From assembly GCA_964554795.1 (NCBI GenBank), contig CAZKQB010000013.1:4763-68762 (forward strand): a stretch of DNA of 64,000 nt, in the 5' to 3' direction. A model generated the notes under the pieces. It was not told the DNA's origin, ran no database searches, and saw only the letters and a program-made list of their open reading frames with translations. Position numbers and translations under genes: made by a program. Shown here in pieces: positions 50,922 to 59,073 of the stretch. The stretch's first letter is position 1; each line of letters opens with the position of its first letter. The DNA is from SFHK01 sp964554795. GTDB taxonomy: Bacteria > Bacillota > Clostridia > Christensenellales > Aristaeellaceae.

Positions 50922-51902
50922 TCAATATCTGAGGTATTTCCGGCTTACATAGGCGATTTCGCTGCCGGTGTCCACGCGGCAGAAATTGCCGTCCGTAGCC
51001 AGAAGCGTTACCGCCTCTCCGGTAGACAGCGTGCGTAGAATGCCATAGCGCGTGCCGGGACCGCTGCGGACGTTCACATTTCCGGTAGTCTCAGCGCTTG
51101 AAAGGAAGCGCACCAGCGTGCGGTACATATAGGCGCTGTCGCCGCTCAGGCGCAGCCATTCGCCGGACGAGCCGCCGATGCGCACGCGGTCGCCCACCTT
51201 CATCTCATACAGCGCATAGCCGGATTTGCTCGCGCGGTCACGGACAACGGCGGTGCCGTCGGACGAGCGAACCACGCCGGTCTTGTTCCAAACGCCGTCG
51301 GCGGTATCCTTCAGCTGCAATAGGTTTTTGTGAATGTAGCCAATTCGACCGTCACGGGTGCAGCAGCGGTAGAAGCTGCCGTTGCGCTCCAGCGCCCACA
51401 CCATCGTATCCTCGGCAATTTCATCGATAATTCCACTGTCCAGACTGGGCGCCCAGCGCAGATTGGCATAGCCGTCGGAGGAGACCACATAGGCGTTCAC
51501 GTTTACAACCGAATCTGTATCCGTCACGGATGCGTCGCGCGTATAGCTGCTGTAATTGCTCCAGTCGCTGCCGGACGTGACGGAATTGCCGCCCCATTCG
51601 CTGCCGGTATCGGTCGAGGTGGTCGTAAAGCGGACGTACCGTCCGTAGATCCAGCCCTCAACGCCCGTTCGAACCACGCGCACCCTATGCCACGTGTTTC
51701 CCTTTTTCAAGATCACCAGCGAATCCCCATTGCGGGCCACGCCAGCAACCGGTTTCCCCTCGCCCGCCTGCGTGCGAACATACACCGTGCCGTCGGACGT
51801 GGGCGTGCGAACCGTGCCGCGCAGCGTTTCAGCCATTCCTGCGGCGGCAAACACTGCGGACAGAAGCGCGAGAAGCAGCACCATTGAAATCAGTTTCTTC
51901 AT
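50922..51902 (-). CDS. secreted protein with four SH3-like repeats
   Basis: A 326-residue exported protein with signal peptide (1-24). Four bacterial SH3 (SH3b) units can be outlined: about 28-92 (YVRTQAGEGKPV), 138-197 (YANLRWAPSLDSGIIDEI), 208-268 (AVVRDRASKSGYALYEM) and 272-326 (VNVRSGPGTRYGILRTL). A Ser/Thr-rich linker (93-134) joins the first two. SH3b domains bind cell-wall peptides, so it is probably a wall-associated protein. No catalytic domain is present. AAAGGGGGC precedes the ATG. Confidence 0.88.
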   Translation of the reverse strand: MKKLISMVLLLALLSAVFAAAGMAETLRGTVRTPTSDGTVYVRTQAGEGKPVAGVARNGDSLVILKKGNTWHRVRVVRTGVEGWIYGRYVRFTTTSTDTGSEWGGNSVTSGSDWSNYSSYTRDASVTDTDSVVNVNAYVVSSDGYANLRWAPSLDSGIIDEIAEDTMVWALERNGSFYRCCTRDGRIGYIHKNLLQLKDTADGVWNKTGVVRSSDGTAVVRDRASKSGYALYEMKVGDRVRIGGSSGEWLRLSGDSAYMYRTLVRFLSSAETTGNVNVRSGPGTRYGILRTLSTGEAVTLLATDGNFCRVDTGSEIAYVSRKYLRY

Positions 51903-51982
51903 GTTTTTCGCCCCCTTTGGGTTTTCCTGCTCTTTGGACGCAGTCCTTCTTCATTTGGTTCAATTTTCCGCCAATTTTCAAA

Positions 51983-52037
51983 ATAGTTGCATTTGCAAGG
52001 AAATTTTACTTGCAAACGCAACTATTCTGCGTATAAT
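51983..52037 (+). promoter_or_regulatory. MarR-type operator overlapping the exporter operon promoter
   Basis: ATAGTTGCATTTGCAAG (51983-51999) and its inverse (52009-52025) form a 17-base inverted repeat with one mismatch and a 9-base spacer. The right arm covers the -35 element TTGCAA (52010-52015), 16 bases from TATAAT (52032-52037). A further ACTTGCAAAG half-site is at 52062-52071. The layout predicts autorepression by the MarR protein encoded next. Confidence 0.8.
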
Positions 52038-52081
52038 GAGTATTTGACAGTGAACCTACCTACTTGCAAAGGAGCGCCCTT

Positions 52082-52546
52082 ATGGAGCAGACGGAAAAAC
52101 ACTATCACCTGCTGAAATACGGTTCCATCTTTTATCGCCTGACACAGGCATACTTCAACGAGCGCCTGAAGGACACGGGGATCGGCGCAGGACAGCAGTA
52201 TTTTCTCGACCGAATCGCACGCTGTCCTGGCATTGCGGTAACGAAGCTGGCGCAGACGGCGGTATTCGACAATGGCACCAGTGCGCGTGCCGTCAAAAAG
52301 CTGGCCGACGAGGGCTATGTGACCATCGTCCCGGATGAATGCGACGGCCGTGTCAAGCGGCTGTATACCACGGAAAAGGCAGAGCCGGTTGTGGCATTGA
52401 TTCGCGAAATGAAGCGCGAATGGCGTGTGCGCATCACCGAGGGCTTCTCGGAGGCGGACAAGGAGGCTGCGTCCGTTCTGCTGAAGCGGTTGTGCGACAA
52501 CGCCATGGAGGCCATGAACCATGAACCGGGAGGCGTAAACGAATAG
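52082..52546 (+). CDS. MarR-family repressor
   Basis: A 154-residue winged-helix regulator. TKLAQTAVFDNGTSARAVKKLADEGY is the DNA-binding helix-turn-helix and the wing includes DECDGRVKRLYTT. N- and C-terminal helices form the dimer. The ATG at 52082 has AAAGGAG. It lies one base before the exporter genes, and its promoter contains a long inverted repeat. It probably represses the operon until a drug or metabolite binds. Confidence 0.92.
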   Translation: MEQTEKHYHLLKYGSIFYRLTQAYFNERLKDTGIGAGQQYFLDRIARCPGIAVTKLAQTAVFDNGTSARAVKKLADEGYVTIVPDECDGRVKRLYTTEKAEPVVALIREMKREWRVRITEGFSEADKEAASVLLKRLCDNAMEAMNHEPGGVNE

Positions 52547-52547
52547 C

Positions 52548-54257
52548 ATGAGAACCATTCTGAAATACGTACGCCCGCTTACCGGGCGCGTTGCGGTCGC
52601 CATGCTGATCAAGCTGATCGGCACAGCCAGCGAGCTGATGCTTCCATGGCTGCTTTCCCATATTATCGATAACGTTGTGCCGCAGGAAGATGTTGGAAAA
52701 ATCTTCCTCTGGGGCGGCGCGATGGTCTTTTTTGCACTTCTGTGCGTCGCGGGCAATGTGACGGCCAACCGCAAGTCTGCCGCCGTCGCGCGCGACGTGA
52801 CGCGCTCGGTTCGTCACGACCTGTACGCCCGCATTGCCTATCTGTCCGGCGCGCAGGTAGACGCATTTTCGGTGCCCTCTCTGGTCTCCCGCCTGACGAC
52901 GGATACATACAACGTGCACCAGATGGTCGGTATGGTCCAGCGGCTGGGCGTACGCGCGCCGATTCTGCTGCTTGGCGGCATCATCATCACCATGTTTCAG
53001 GATGTGCCGATGGCGCTGGTGCTGCTTGCGACCATGCCTCTGATCGGCATATCGGTAACGATGGTCTCCGTGAAGGGCATTCCTCTGTTCCGAAAGCTCC
53101 AGGAATCGCTGGACGGGCTGGTGCGCATCGTCCGCGAAAACATCACCGGCGCACGGGTAATCAAGGCGCTGTCCAAGGGCAGTTACGAAAACGAACGTTT
53201 CCGCACGCAGTCTGACCTCGCCGCCCGCGACAACGTGCGCGCCAACGTGGTGATGAGCCTCTCCTCTCCGTTTACCACACTGTTTCTCAACCTTGGTCTG
53301 GTCATAGTGCTGATCGTGGGCGCATACCGCGTGGAGTGGGGTCTGGCAAAGCCGGGCAAGATTATGGCGTTTCTGAACTATTTCACCATTGTTTCCAACG
53401 GCATGCTGGGTCTGTCGCGCATTTTCGTGATCGTGTCCCGCGCCAGCGCCTCGGCAAACCGAATTGAAGAGGTGCTGAATGCTCCAGAGGATCTTACCGT
53501 GCTGCCGGCTGAAGACGCGCCTGAAAGTCCGTATCACATTGAATTCCGAAACGTCACCTTCTCCTACAATAAGCGCAAGCCCACGCTTTCAAACATCAGC
53601 TTCCGGCTAAAGCACGGCGAGTCGCTGGGGCTGATCGGCGCAACCGGCTCCGGCAAAAGCACGATTCTGCTTTTGCTGATGCGGTTCTACGATGTAGACG
53701 AGGGTGAAATCCTGATCGACGGCGTAAACATCCGGCAGATTCCCGCCGAGCGGCTGCACCGCATGTTCGGCGTCACGTTCCAGTCCGATGTAGTATATGC
53801 CGACACCGCACACGAAAACATCGTGCTGGGGCGGGAGATTTCCGAGGAGGACGTAGACAGGGCGGTTCACAACGCACAGGCAGCGTATCTGCTGGAGCTG
53901 GCGGACGGACTGAATGCGCACCTGAATTCGCAGGGTACGAACCTGTCCGGCGGACAGCGTCAGCGCCTGCTGATCGCCCGCGCTCTGGCCGGGAACCCGG
54001 AAATTCTGCTGCTGGACGACGCCTCCAGCGCGCTCGACTATCGAACCGACGCCAACCTGCGCGCGGCGCTGCGCACCGGGCACGGAAACGCCACGTCCAT
54101 CGTGGTCGCCTCGCGCGTGTCGTCCATTGCGCACATGACGGAAATCATTGTGCTGGACGAGGGACGCGCCATTGCTCAGGGGCCGCACGAACTGTTGATG
54201 AAAACCAGCCCGGACTACCGGCAGATCGCCGAAACGCAGATGGGAGGGATGGCCTGA
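52548..54257 (+). CDS. heterodimeric ABC exporter subunit with degenerate ATPase site
   Basis: A 569-residue half-exporter: six-helix domain (about 10-310) plus ATPase (about 335-569). Walker A is GATGSGKST and the signature is LSGGQRQR, but Walker B ends in LLDDASSALD, with Asp in place of the catalytic Glu. This marks the inactive-site subunit of BmrCD/LmrCD/TM287-288-type exporters. The start is one base past the MarR stop and its stop overlaps the next subunit gene. Confidence 0.93.
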   Translation: MRTILKYVRPLTGRVAVAMLIKLIGTASELMLPWLLSHIIDNVVPQEDVGKIFLWGGAMVFFALLCVAGNVTANRKSAAVARDVTRSVRHDLYARIAYLSGAQVDAFSVPSLVSRLTTDTYNVHQMVGMVQRLGVRAPILLLGGIIITMFQDVPMALVLLATMPLIGISVTMVSVKGIPLFRKLQESLDGLVRIVRENITGARVIKALSKGSYENERFRTQSDLAARDNVRANVVMSLSSPFTTLFLNLGLVIVLIVGAYRVEWGLAKPGKIMAFLNYFTIVSNGMLGLSRIFVIVSRASASANRIEEVLNAPEDLTVLPAEDAPESPYHIEFRNVTFSYNKRKPTLSNISFRLKHGESLGLIGATGSGKSTILLLLMRFYDVDEGEILIDGVNIRQIPAERLHRMFGVTFQSDVVYADTAHENIVLGREISEEDVDRAVHNAQAAYLLELADGLNAHLNSQGTNLSGGQRQRLLIARALAGNPEILLLDDASSALDYRTDANLRAALRTGHGNATSIVVASRVSSIAHMTEIIVLDEGRAIAQGPHELLMKTSPDYRQIAETQMGGMA

Positions 54258-56050
54258 TGCCTCCGCGTTCACCAATGGGCGGCGTGAGAACGCACGTCGA
54301 GGACAATCACACGCACGACGTCCGGTACGTCCTGCGCAACCTGTGGAAATACCTGTATCGCTATCGCTTCGGCATGTTCGCCGTGCTGGCGCTTTCACTG
54401 CTTTCCAACGTGCTGGCGCTGCTTGGTCCCCGGCTTTCCGGCGTAGCGATCGACGCAATTACCGGCGGAGAGCACGTCGATTTCCCGAAAGTATACCGCT
54501 ATGCGCTTTTGATGCTGGCCTTTTACGCCGTTTCAGCCGGGCTCAGCTTTCTGATTTCGGTATACATGGTTCGCCTGTCGCAGAGGATCGTTTCCACGAT
54601 GCGCTGCGACGCCTTCCAAAGCATCTCGCGGCTGCCGGTCGGCTTTACCGACCGCCACGCCATCGGCGACATTCTCTCCGTCATCTCCTACGACATCGAC
54701 ACGCTGTCCACCTCGCTGGCGCACGACGTGGTGCAGATTCTCTCCTCCGTGGTCACGGTTGTCGGCTCGCTGTATATGATGCTCACCATTTCGCCGGTGC
54801 TGATTCTGGTGTTTGCGATCACGATTCCGCTTTCCGTGTTCATCACGCGCTTCATCACCAGCCGCACGCGCCCGCTGTTCCGCGCGCGCTCGCGCAAGCT
54901 GGGCGAGCTGAACGGCTTCGTTGAGGAGATGCTCTCGGGACTTAAGACCGCCAAGGCCTACAACCGCGAGGATTACACCATTGACCGCTTCGATGCAAAA
55001 AACGAGGAAGCCGTGCAGGCCTACTACAAGAGCGAATACTACGGCTCCGTCACCGGCCCGTCCGTCAGCTTCGTCAACAACCTGTCGCTGTCTCTGGTGA
55101 GCGTGTTCGGCGCGCTTTTGTATTTGGGAAAGCACATGTCGCTGGGCAATGTTTCCTCGTTCGTGCTGTATTCGCGCAAGTTTTCCGGTCCTATCAACGA
55201 GGTTGCAAACATTATTGCAGAGCTGCAGAGCGCACTGGCAGCCGGCGAGCGCGTGTTCCGCCTGATCGACGAGCCGCCCGAAACGCCCGACGCGCCCGAT
55301 GCCATCGAGCTTGAAAACGCGCAGGGACTTGTAGAGATGAAAAACGTATCCTTTGGCTACGTGAAGGATCGCGTCATCCTGCATGATCTAAGCCTTGTGG
55401 CGAAGCCCGGTAGCGTAACGGCCATCGTCGGCCCGACCGGCGCGGGCAAAACGACAATCATCAACCTGCTGATGCGCTTCTACGATCGGCTGGGCGGCGA
55501 GATTCTGATCGACGGCCGACCGATTGAAAAGTACACGCGTAAGAGCCTGCGCAAGAATTTTGCCATGGTTCTGCAGGACACGTGGTTGTTCGGCGGCACG
55601 GTCTATGAAAACATCGCCTATGGCAACCCGAACGCCACGCTTGAGGATGTGAAGCGCGCGGCGGAGCGGGCTCGCATTTCGTATTTCATCGAGCAGCTGC
55701 CCGACGGCTACGATACCGTGCTCACCGAAAACGGCGGGAACATCTCCAAGGGACAGAAGCAGCTGCTGACCATCGCGCGCGCCATGCTGCTGGACGCCAG
55801 CATGCTGATTCTGGACGAAGCCACCAGCAACGTGGACACGCAGACGGAGATTCGCATTCAGGATGCCATGCTTCAGCTGATGAAGAACAAAACCTGCTTC
55901 GTCATCGCCCACCGCCTGTCCACGATTCAGAGTGCCGACAACATTCTGGTGCTCGATCACGGCGACATCGTAGAGCAGGGCACGCACGACGAGCTGATGG
56001 CAAAGAGCGGCTTCTATAAGAAGCTCTATCAGGCGCAGTTTGAGTCCTGA
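54257..56050 (+). CDS. heterodimeric ABC exporter subunit with normal Walker B
   Basis: A 597-residue half-exporter with a longer N-terminus. Walker A is GPTGAGKTT and Walker B LILDEATSNVD has the catalytic Glu. The signature is NISKGQKQ rather than LSGGQ. In the dimer this odd signature faces the Walker motifs of the other subunit, so both deviations fall in one degenerate site. The start overlaps the previous stop (TGATG). The likely role is MarR-controlled multidrug export. Confidence 0.93.
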   Translation: MPPRSPMGGVRTHVEDNHTHDVRYVLRNLWKYLYRYRFGMFAVLALSLLSNVLALLGPRLSGVAIDAITGGEHVDFPKVYRYALLMLAFYAVSAGLSFLISVYMVRLSQRIVSTMRCDAFQSISRLPVGFTDRHAIGDILSVISYDIDTLSTSLAHDVVQILSSVVTVVGSLYMMLTISPVLILVFAITIPLSVFITRFITSRTRPLFRARSRKLGELNGFVEEMLSGLKTAKAYNREDYTIDRFDAKNEEAVQAYYKSEYYGSVTGPSVSFVNNLSLSLVSVFGALLYLGKHMSLGNVSSFVLYSRKFSGPINEVANIIAELQSALAAGERVFRLIDEPPETPDAPDAIELENAQGLVEMKNVSFGYVKDRVILHDLSLVAKPGSVTAIVGPTGAGKTTIINLLMRFYDRLGGEILIDGRPIEKYTRKSLRKNFAMVLQDTWLFGGTVYENIAYGNPNATLEDVKRAAERARISYFIEQLPDGYDTVLTENGGNISKGQKQLLTIARAMLLDASMLILDEATSNVDTQTEIRIQDAMLQLMKNKTCFVIAHRLSTIQSADNILVLDHGDIVEQGTHDELMAKSGFYKKLYQAQFES

Positions 56051-56062
56051 AGTCTGCAAAAT

Positions 56063-56092
56063 TTGACAAGCCTCCCGTCTGTGCGCTATAAT
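56063..56092 (+). promoter_or_regulatory. sigma-A promoter of the DUF6273-type gene
   Basis: TTGACA (56063-56068), 18 bases, TATAAT (56087-56092). Confidence 0.8.
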
Positions 56093-56152
56093 GGTCTCGC
56101 AGATTAGGCGCGCGGCAAAGCGCGCCGCATACAGAAACCGAGGAGGGATTCC

Positions 56153-57154
56153 ATGAAAAGGACGCATCCGCGCGCCGTCTGCGCGCTCCTGCTGACGCTT
56201 CTGACGCTGCTGAATACATGTGCCGTCGCGGAAGCGCCGTGCACGCACCGCGAGCTGGACGAAATTCATGACGAAGCATATACGCCCATTAGCGAAAAGG
56301 AGCACGAGAAATACAGTTGGGTAGACTATAGCTGCTCGGACTGTGGCAAGCACTTTCTGCGCACGCAAGAGGTACGCGTGAACGAAAAGCACGTGTTCGA
56401 AAACGGAGTATGCGCAAAGTGTGGGCTGAAGCAGGGCGAGGTACCTGTCACGCCCACGCCGGTACCTGAGGCGGAGGCCACGCCTGCGCCCACCGTACGC
56501 ACTGAGATTCCCGGCGAACGCTATACGTCCGTCGAGACCGACGTAACCGACTTTGACGGCACGTTCAAGTTCGGCGCCTACGAGCAGGACGGAAATCCGG
56601 ATAACGGCCTGGAGCCAATTGAGTGGATCATCCTGTGGCGCAGGGGCAGCACCGTGCTGGCAGTTTCCCGCTACATTCTGGATGCACAGCCCTACAATAG
56701 CGACAGCGGCGAAACGAATTGGGCCAAAAGCTCCATCCGCGCATGGCTGAACGACGAGTTTCTGAACGCCGCGTTCAATGAAGAGGAGCTCCCTTATGTG
56801 CTCAACATGAAGCGCGAAAACTCTCGCAACGCCAGCTACAACACTTATGGCGGTCCGGACACCTACGATCAGGTGTTCCTTTTGAGCGCAGAGGAAGTAG
56901 AGAAGTATATCGGCAAGGACGCTGCCCGCATCACCGCGCCAACCCGCTATGCCCTGAGCCGCGGCGCATGGGAAAGCCCTCGCGGCGATTACCGTGGCTA
57001 TGGCCTTTGGTGGCTGCGCACGGCCGGTTCGTCGCGCGCCAACGCGGCAACCGTCGGCGAAAACGGGCACCTGCACTATACCGGCGCTGACGCCACGCAG
57101 AACAACCTCGGCGTTCGTCCCGCGATTTACATCAATTTCCACTATTTCGATTAA
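56153..57154 (+). CDS. secreted protein with zinc-ribbon-like and DUF6273-type domains
   Basis: A 333-residue exported protein with signal peptide (1-27). Residues 30-95 hold CxxC pairs (YSCSDCGK and VCAKCGLK), a ribbon-like fold. A Pro/Thr/Glu linker (about 98-120) follows. Residues about 135-333 match the pattern of DUF6273/formylglycine-like surface domains (FKFGAYEQDGN, EPIEWIILWR, WAKSSIRAWLNDEF, GLWWLRTAG, LGVRPAIYI). Function unknown, probably surface binding. GAGGAGG precedes the ATG. Confidence 0.82.
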   Translation: MKRTHPRAVCALLLTLLTLLNTCAVAEAPCTHRELDEIHDEAYTPISEKEHEKYSWVDYSCSDCGKHFLRTQEVRVNEKHVFENGVCAKCGLKQGEVPVTPTPVPEAEATPAPTVRTEIPGERYTSVETDVTDFDGTFKFGAYEQDGNPDNGLEPIEWIILWRRGSTVLAVSRYILDAQPYNSDSGETNWAKSSIRAWLNDEFLNAAFNEEELPYVLNMKRENSRNASYNTYGGPDTYDQVFLLSAEEVEKYIGKDAARITAPTRYALSRGAWESPRGDYRGYGLWWLRTAGSSRANAATVGENGHLHYTGADATQNNLGVRPAIYINFHYFD

Positions 57155-57172
57155 AAACCATATGACAGGCAG

Positions 57173-57213
57173 GCCGGGTTCCCTCCGCTTATGCGAAGGC
57201 TTGACCCGGCTTT
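57173..57213 (+). terminator. intrinsic terminator of the DUF6273-type gene
   Basis: GCCGGGT (57173-57179) pairs with ACCCGGC (57204-57210), followed by TTTCC; the T-run is short. Confidence 0.6.
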
Positions 57214-57246
57214 CCTATGCCCAAACAGGAAGGATGAAATGAGTCA

Positions 57247-58734
57247 ATGATGCCCGAATTCAAGCCCATGCCTGTGCGCACGCCCGAGGCGGCGGGTATC
57301 CCGTCCGGCGCAATCGAGCGGTACATCCGGCGTCTGACTGACGCAAGACTTCTTATGCACAACGTGCTGATCTCCCGAAACGGCGCCTTGGCCTACGAGG
57401 CCTACTGGAAGCCGATTGACGAAGGCTTCCGTCACAGAGAGTACTCCTGCTCAAAGAGCTTCGTCTCCGCTGCAGTCGGTCTGCTGATCGAGCAGGGCAG
57501 GCTGCATCTGGAGGATCGCTGCGTGGATTTTTTCGCGGATGTTGCGCCGGCGAACATACATCCGTGGCTGAAGGAAATGACCATTCGCGACTGTCTGCGC
57601 ATGGCCACCTGCTACGAAGCCGGCGCATCCTATAAGCCCACCGACCCAGACTGGACGAAGACGTTCTTCACCGCCGAGGTCACTCATAAGCCCGGGCAGG
57701 TCTATGCCTATTGCACGACCGCCACCACGATGCTGTGCATGATTATTCAAAGAGCCAGCGGGCAGGAGTTCATGTCCGTGCTGCGCCCCGTGTTCGATGA
57801 AATTGGCATATCGCAAGACGCCTTCTGCGTTGAAACGCCCTGCGGCCACGAATGGGGCGGCTCCGGCGTGTGCCTGACCGCGCGTGAGTTTTTAAAATTT
57901 GCCGACCTGTGCACGCATTACGGCGTTTATCACGGCAAATCGCTTTTGCCGGAGGCATACATGCGCGAAGCAACGGCACGACAAATCGACAACGGTGCGT
58001 TCCATGCTCACGCCGACGCGGACGAAGGCTACGGCTACCAGTTCTGGCCAATGCGAAACGGCGGCTTCGCCATGCACGGCATGGGCGGGCAGTTTGCCCT
58101 GTGTCTGCCAGACAAATCGCTCACACTGATCACCAACGCCTATGACGAGCTGAACGCCCACGCGCTATGCACAATTTTTGACGCGTTCTGGGAGGAAATC
58201 TATCCGCGCCTCTCGCCCGCGCCGCTGCCTGAGGAGCCTGCCGCCCATGCACAGCTGATCGCGCACACAAACCGCCTGTCCATACCCACGCCGCCAGGCG
58301 AACCGCACGCCGCCATAGAGCCCTCAATCAGCGGACGCACCTACGAAATGGCCCCAAACCGCCTTGGCATGAAGCGTCTGCGCTTCGACTTTGACGGAGA
58401 CGGCGGCACGCTGACCTATGAAAATGCATCCGGCGTTCATGTACTCCCCTTCGGTGCGGGGCGCTATCATCGCGGCCCGTTCCCCGAGACGGAATACTAC
58501 GGCCGTCGCATCGGCACACCCTGTCACCGCGGCTATGACAGCTTGACCGCCGTTGCGTGGCGACTGCCAAACGAGCTGATGCTCTACACGCAGATTATCG
58601 ACGTCCACCTTGCCAACCTGCGCATTGCCTTCGCCTTCGAGGGCAACAGTGTCACCCTTAACGCCCGCAAGCATGCCGAATGGTTCCTGAACGACTACGA
58701 GGGATTCGCCAGCGGCACGGCACAGCCCACCTGA
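57247..58734 (+). CDS. class C beta-lactamase-fold serine hydrolase
   Basis: A 495-residue penicillin-recognising-fold hydrolase. The SxxK motif is YSCSKS (about 68-73), the second motif is the Tyr of YAYCTT (about 156), and the third is HGMGGQ (about 278) in place of KTG. These are typical of esterases and D-peptidases of this fold; lactam resistance should not be assumed. About 170 C-terminal residues form an extra beta domain. No signal peptide is seen. The ATG at 57247 has only a distant AGGAAGG site; a second ATG follows at once. Confidence 0.85.
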   Translation: MMPEFKPMPVRTPEAAGIPSGAIERYIRRLTDARLLMHNVLISRNGALAYEAYWKPIDEGFRHREYSCSKSFVSAAVGLLIEQGRLHLEDRCVDFFADVAPANIHPWLKEMTIRDCLRMATCYEAGASYKPTDPDWTKTFFTAEVTHKPGQVYAYCTTATTMLCMIIQRASGQEFMSVLRPVFDEIGISQDAFCVETPCGHEWGGSGVCLTAREFLKFADLCTHYGVYHGKSLLPEAYMREATARQIDNGAFHAHADADEGYGYQFWPMRNGGFAMHGMGGQFALCLPDKSLTLITNAYDELNAHALCTIFDAFWEEIYPRLSPAPLPEEPAAHAQLIAHTNRLSIPTPPGEPHAAIEPSISGRTYEMAPNRLGMKRLRFDFDGDGGTLTYENASGVHVLPFGAGRYHRGPFPETEYYGRRIGTPCHRGYDSLTAVAWRLPNELMLYTQIIDVHLANLRIAFAFEGNSVTLNARKHAEWFLNDYEGFASGTAQPT

Positions 58735-58838
58735 ATTGCCCAACTGCGCCCTGCCTTCCGGCGCAAACGCATGGCATGATCACACTCCTCGTCCTTCAGC
58801 CGAGAACGCAATTTAGACCATTTTCAAAGCCCGCAAAC
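58735..58838 (+). other. short gene-free stretch
   Basis: Nothing convincing apart from CTTCAGCCGAGAACGC (58794-58809), which recurs in the same orientation at 59020-59035. Confidence 0.4.
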
Positions 58839-58880
58839 GCAAAATTCCAACCGAAAGAATAAAATCGGTTGGAATTTTGC
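58839..58880. terminator. perfect 16-base hairpin, possible bidirectional terminator
   Basis: GCAAAATTCCAACCGA (58839-58854) pairs with 58865-58880 around a 10-base loop. The A/T part of the arms supplies TTTTGC on either side; no separate T-run. It lies between the rightward serine hydrolase gene and the leftward frames. Confidence 0.6.
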
Positions 58881-58891
58881 ATACCGTATGA

Positions 58892-59070
58892 TCAAGGCTT
58901 GCAGTTATCGGTTGCTCGTGCCCGTGCAAGCCCCTTGTCTGTAAGCCTGATTTCTTTTTTTGCAGGTTTCCTCATTGCCCTGCAAAGCGTTGCCTTTGTC
59001 AATACTTTGAAGCCGCACTCTTCAGCCGAGAACGCGGTTTTCGATTCCTTGTGTAGGCAGCGCAAGAAGC
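58892..59070 (-). pseudogene. possible 3' gene remnant
   Basis: A leftward frame of about 59 codons starting just past the GH31 stop codon, with protein-like runs KTAFSAEECGFKVLTKATLC and KKEIRLTDKGLARARA, ending before TGA. No start with a ribosome binding site (one internal ATG at residue 33). It could be the tail of a deleted gene; low certainty. Confidence 0.3.
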
Positions 59071-59073
59071 GTC

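Noticed and set aside
55388..57142. 584-codon leftward frame spanning the exporter and DUF6273-type genes
   Set aside because: It crosses two well-supported rightward genes and an intergenic promoter.
57247..58734. True beta-lactamase
   Set aside because: Fold motifs fit esterases or peptidases; HGMGGQ instead of KTG and no signal peptide argue against lactam resistance.
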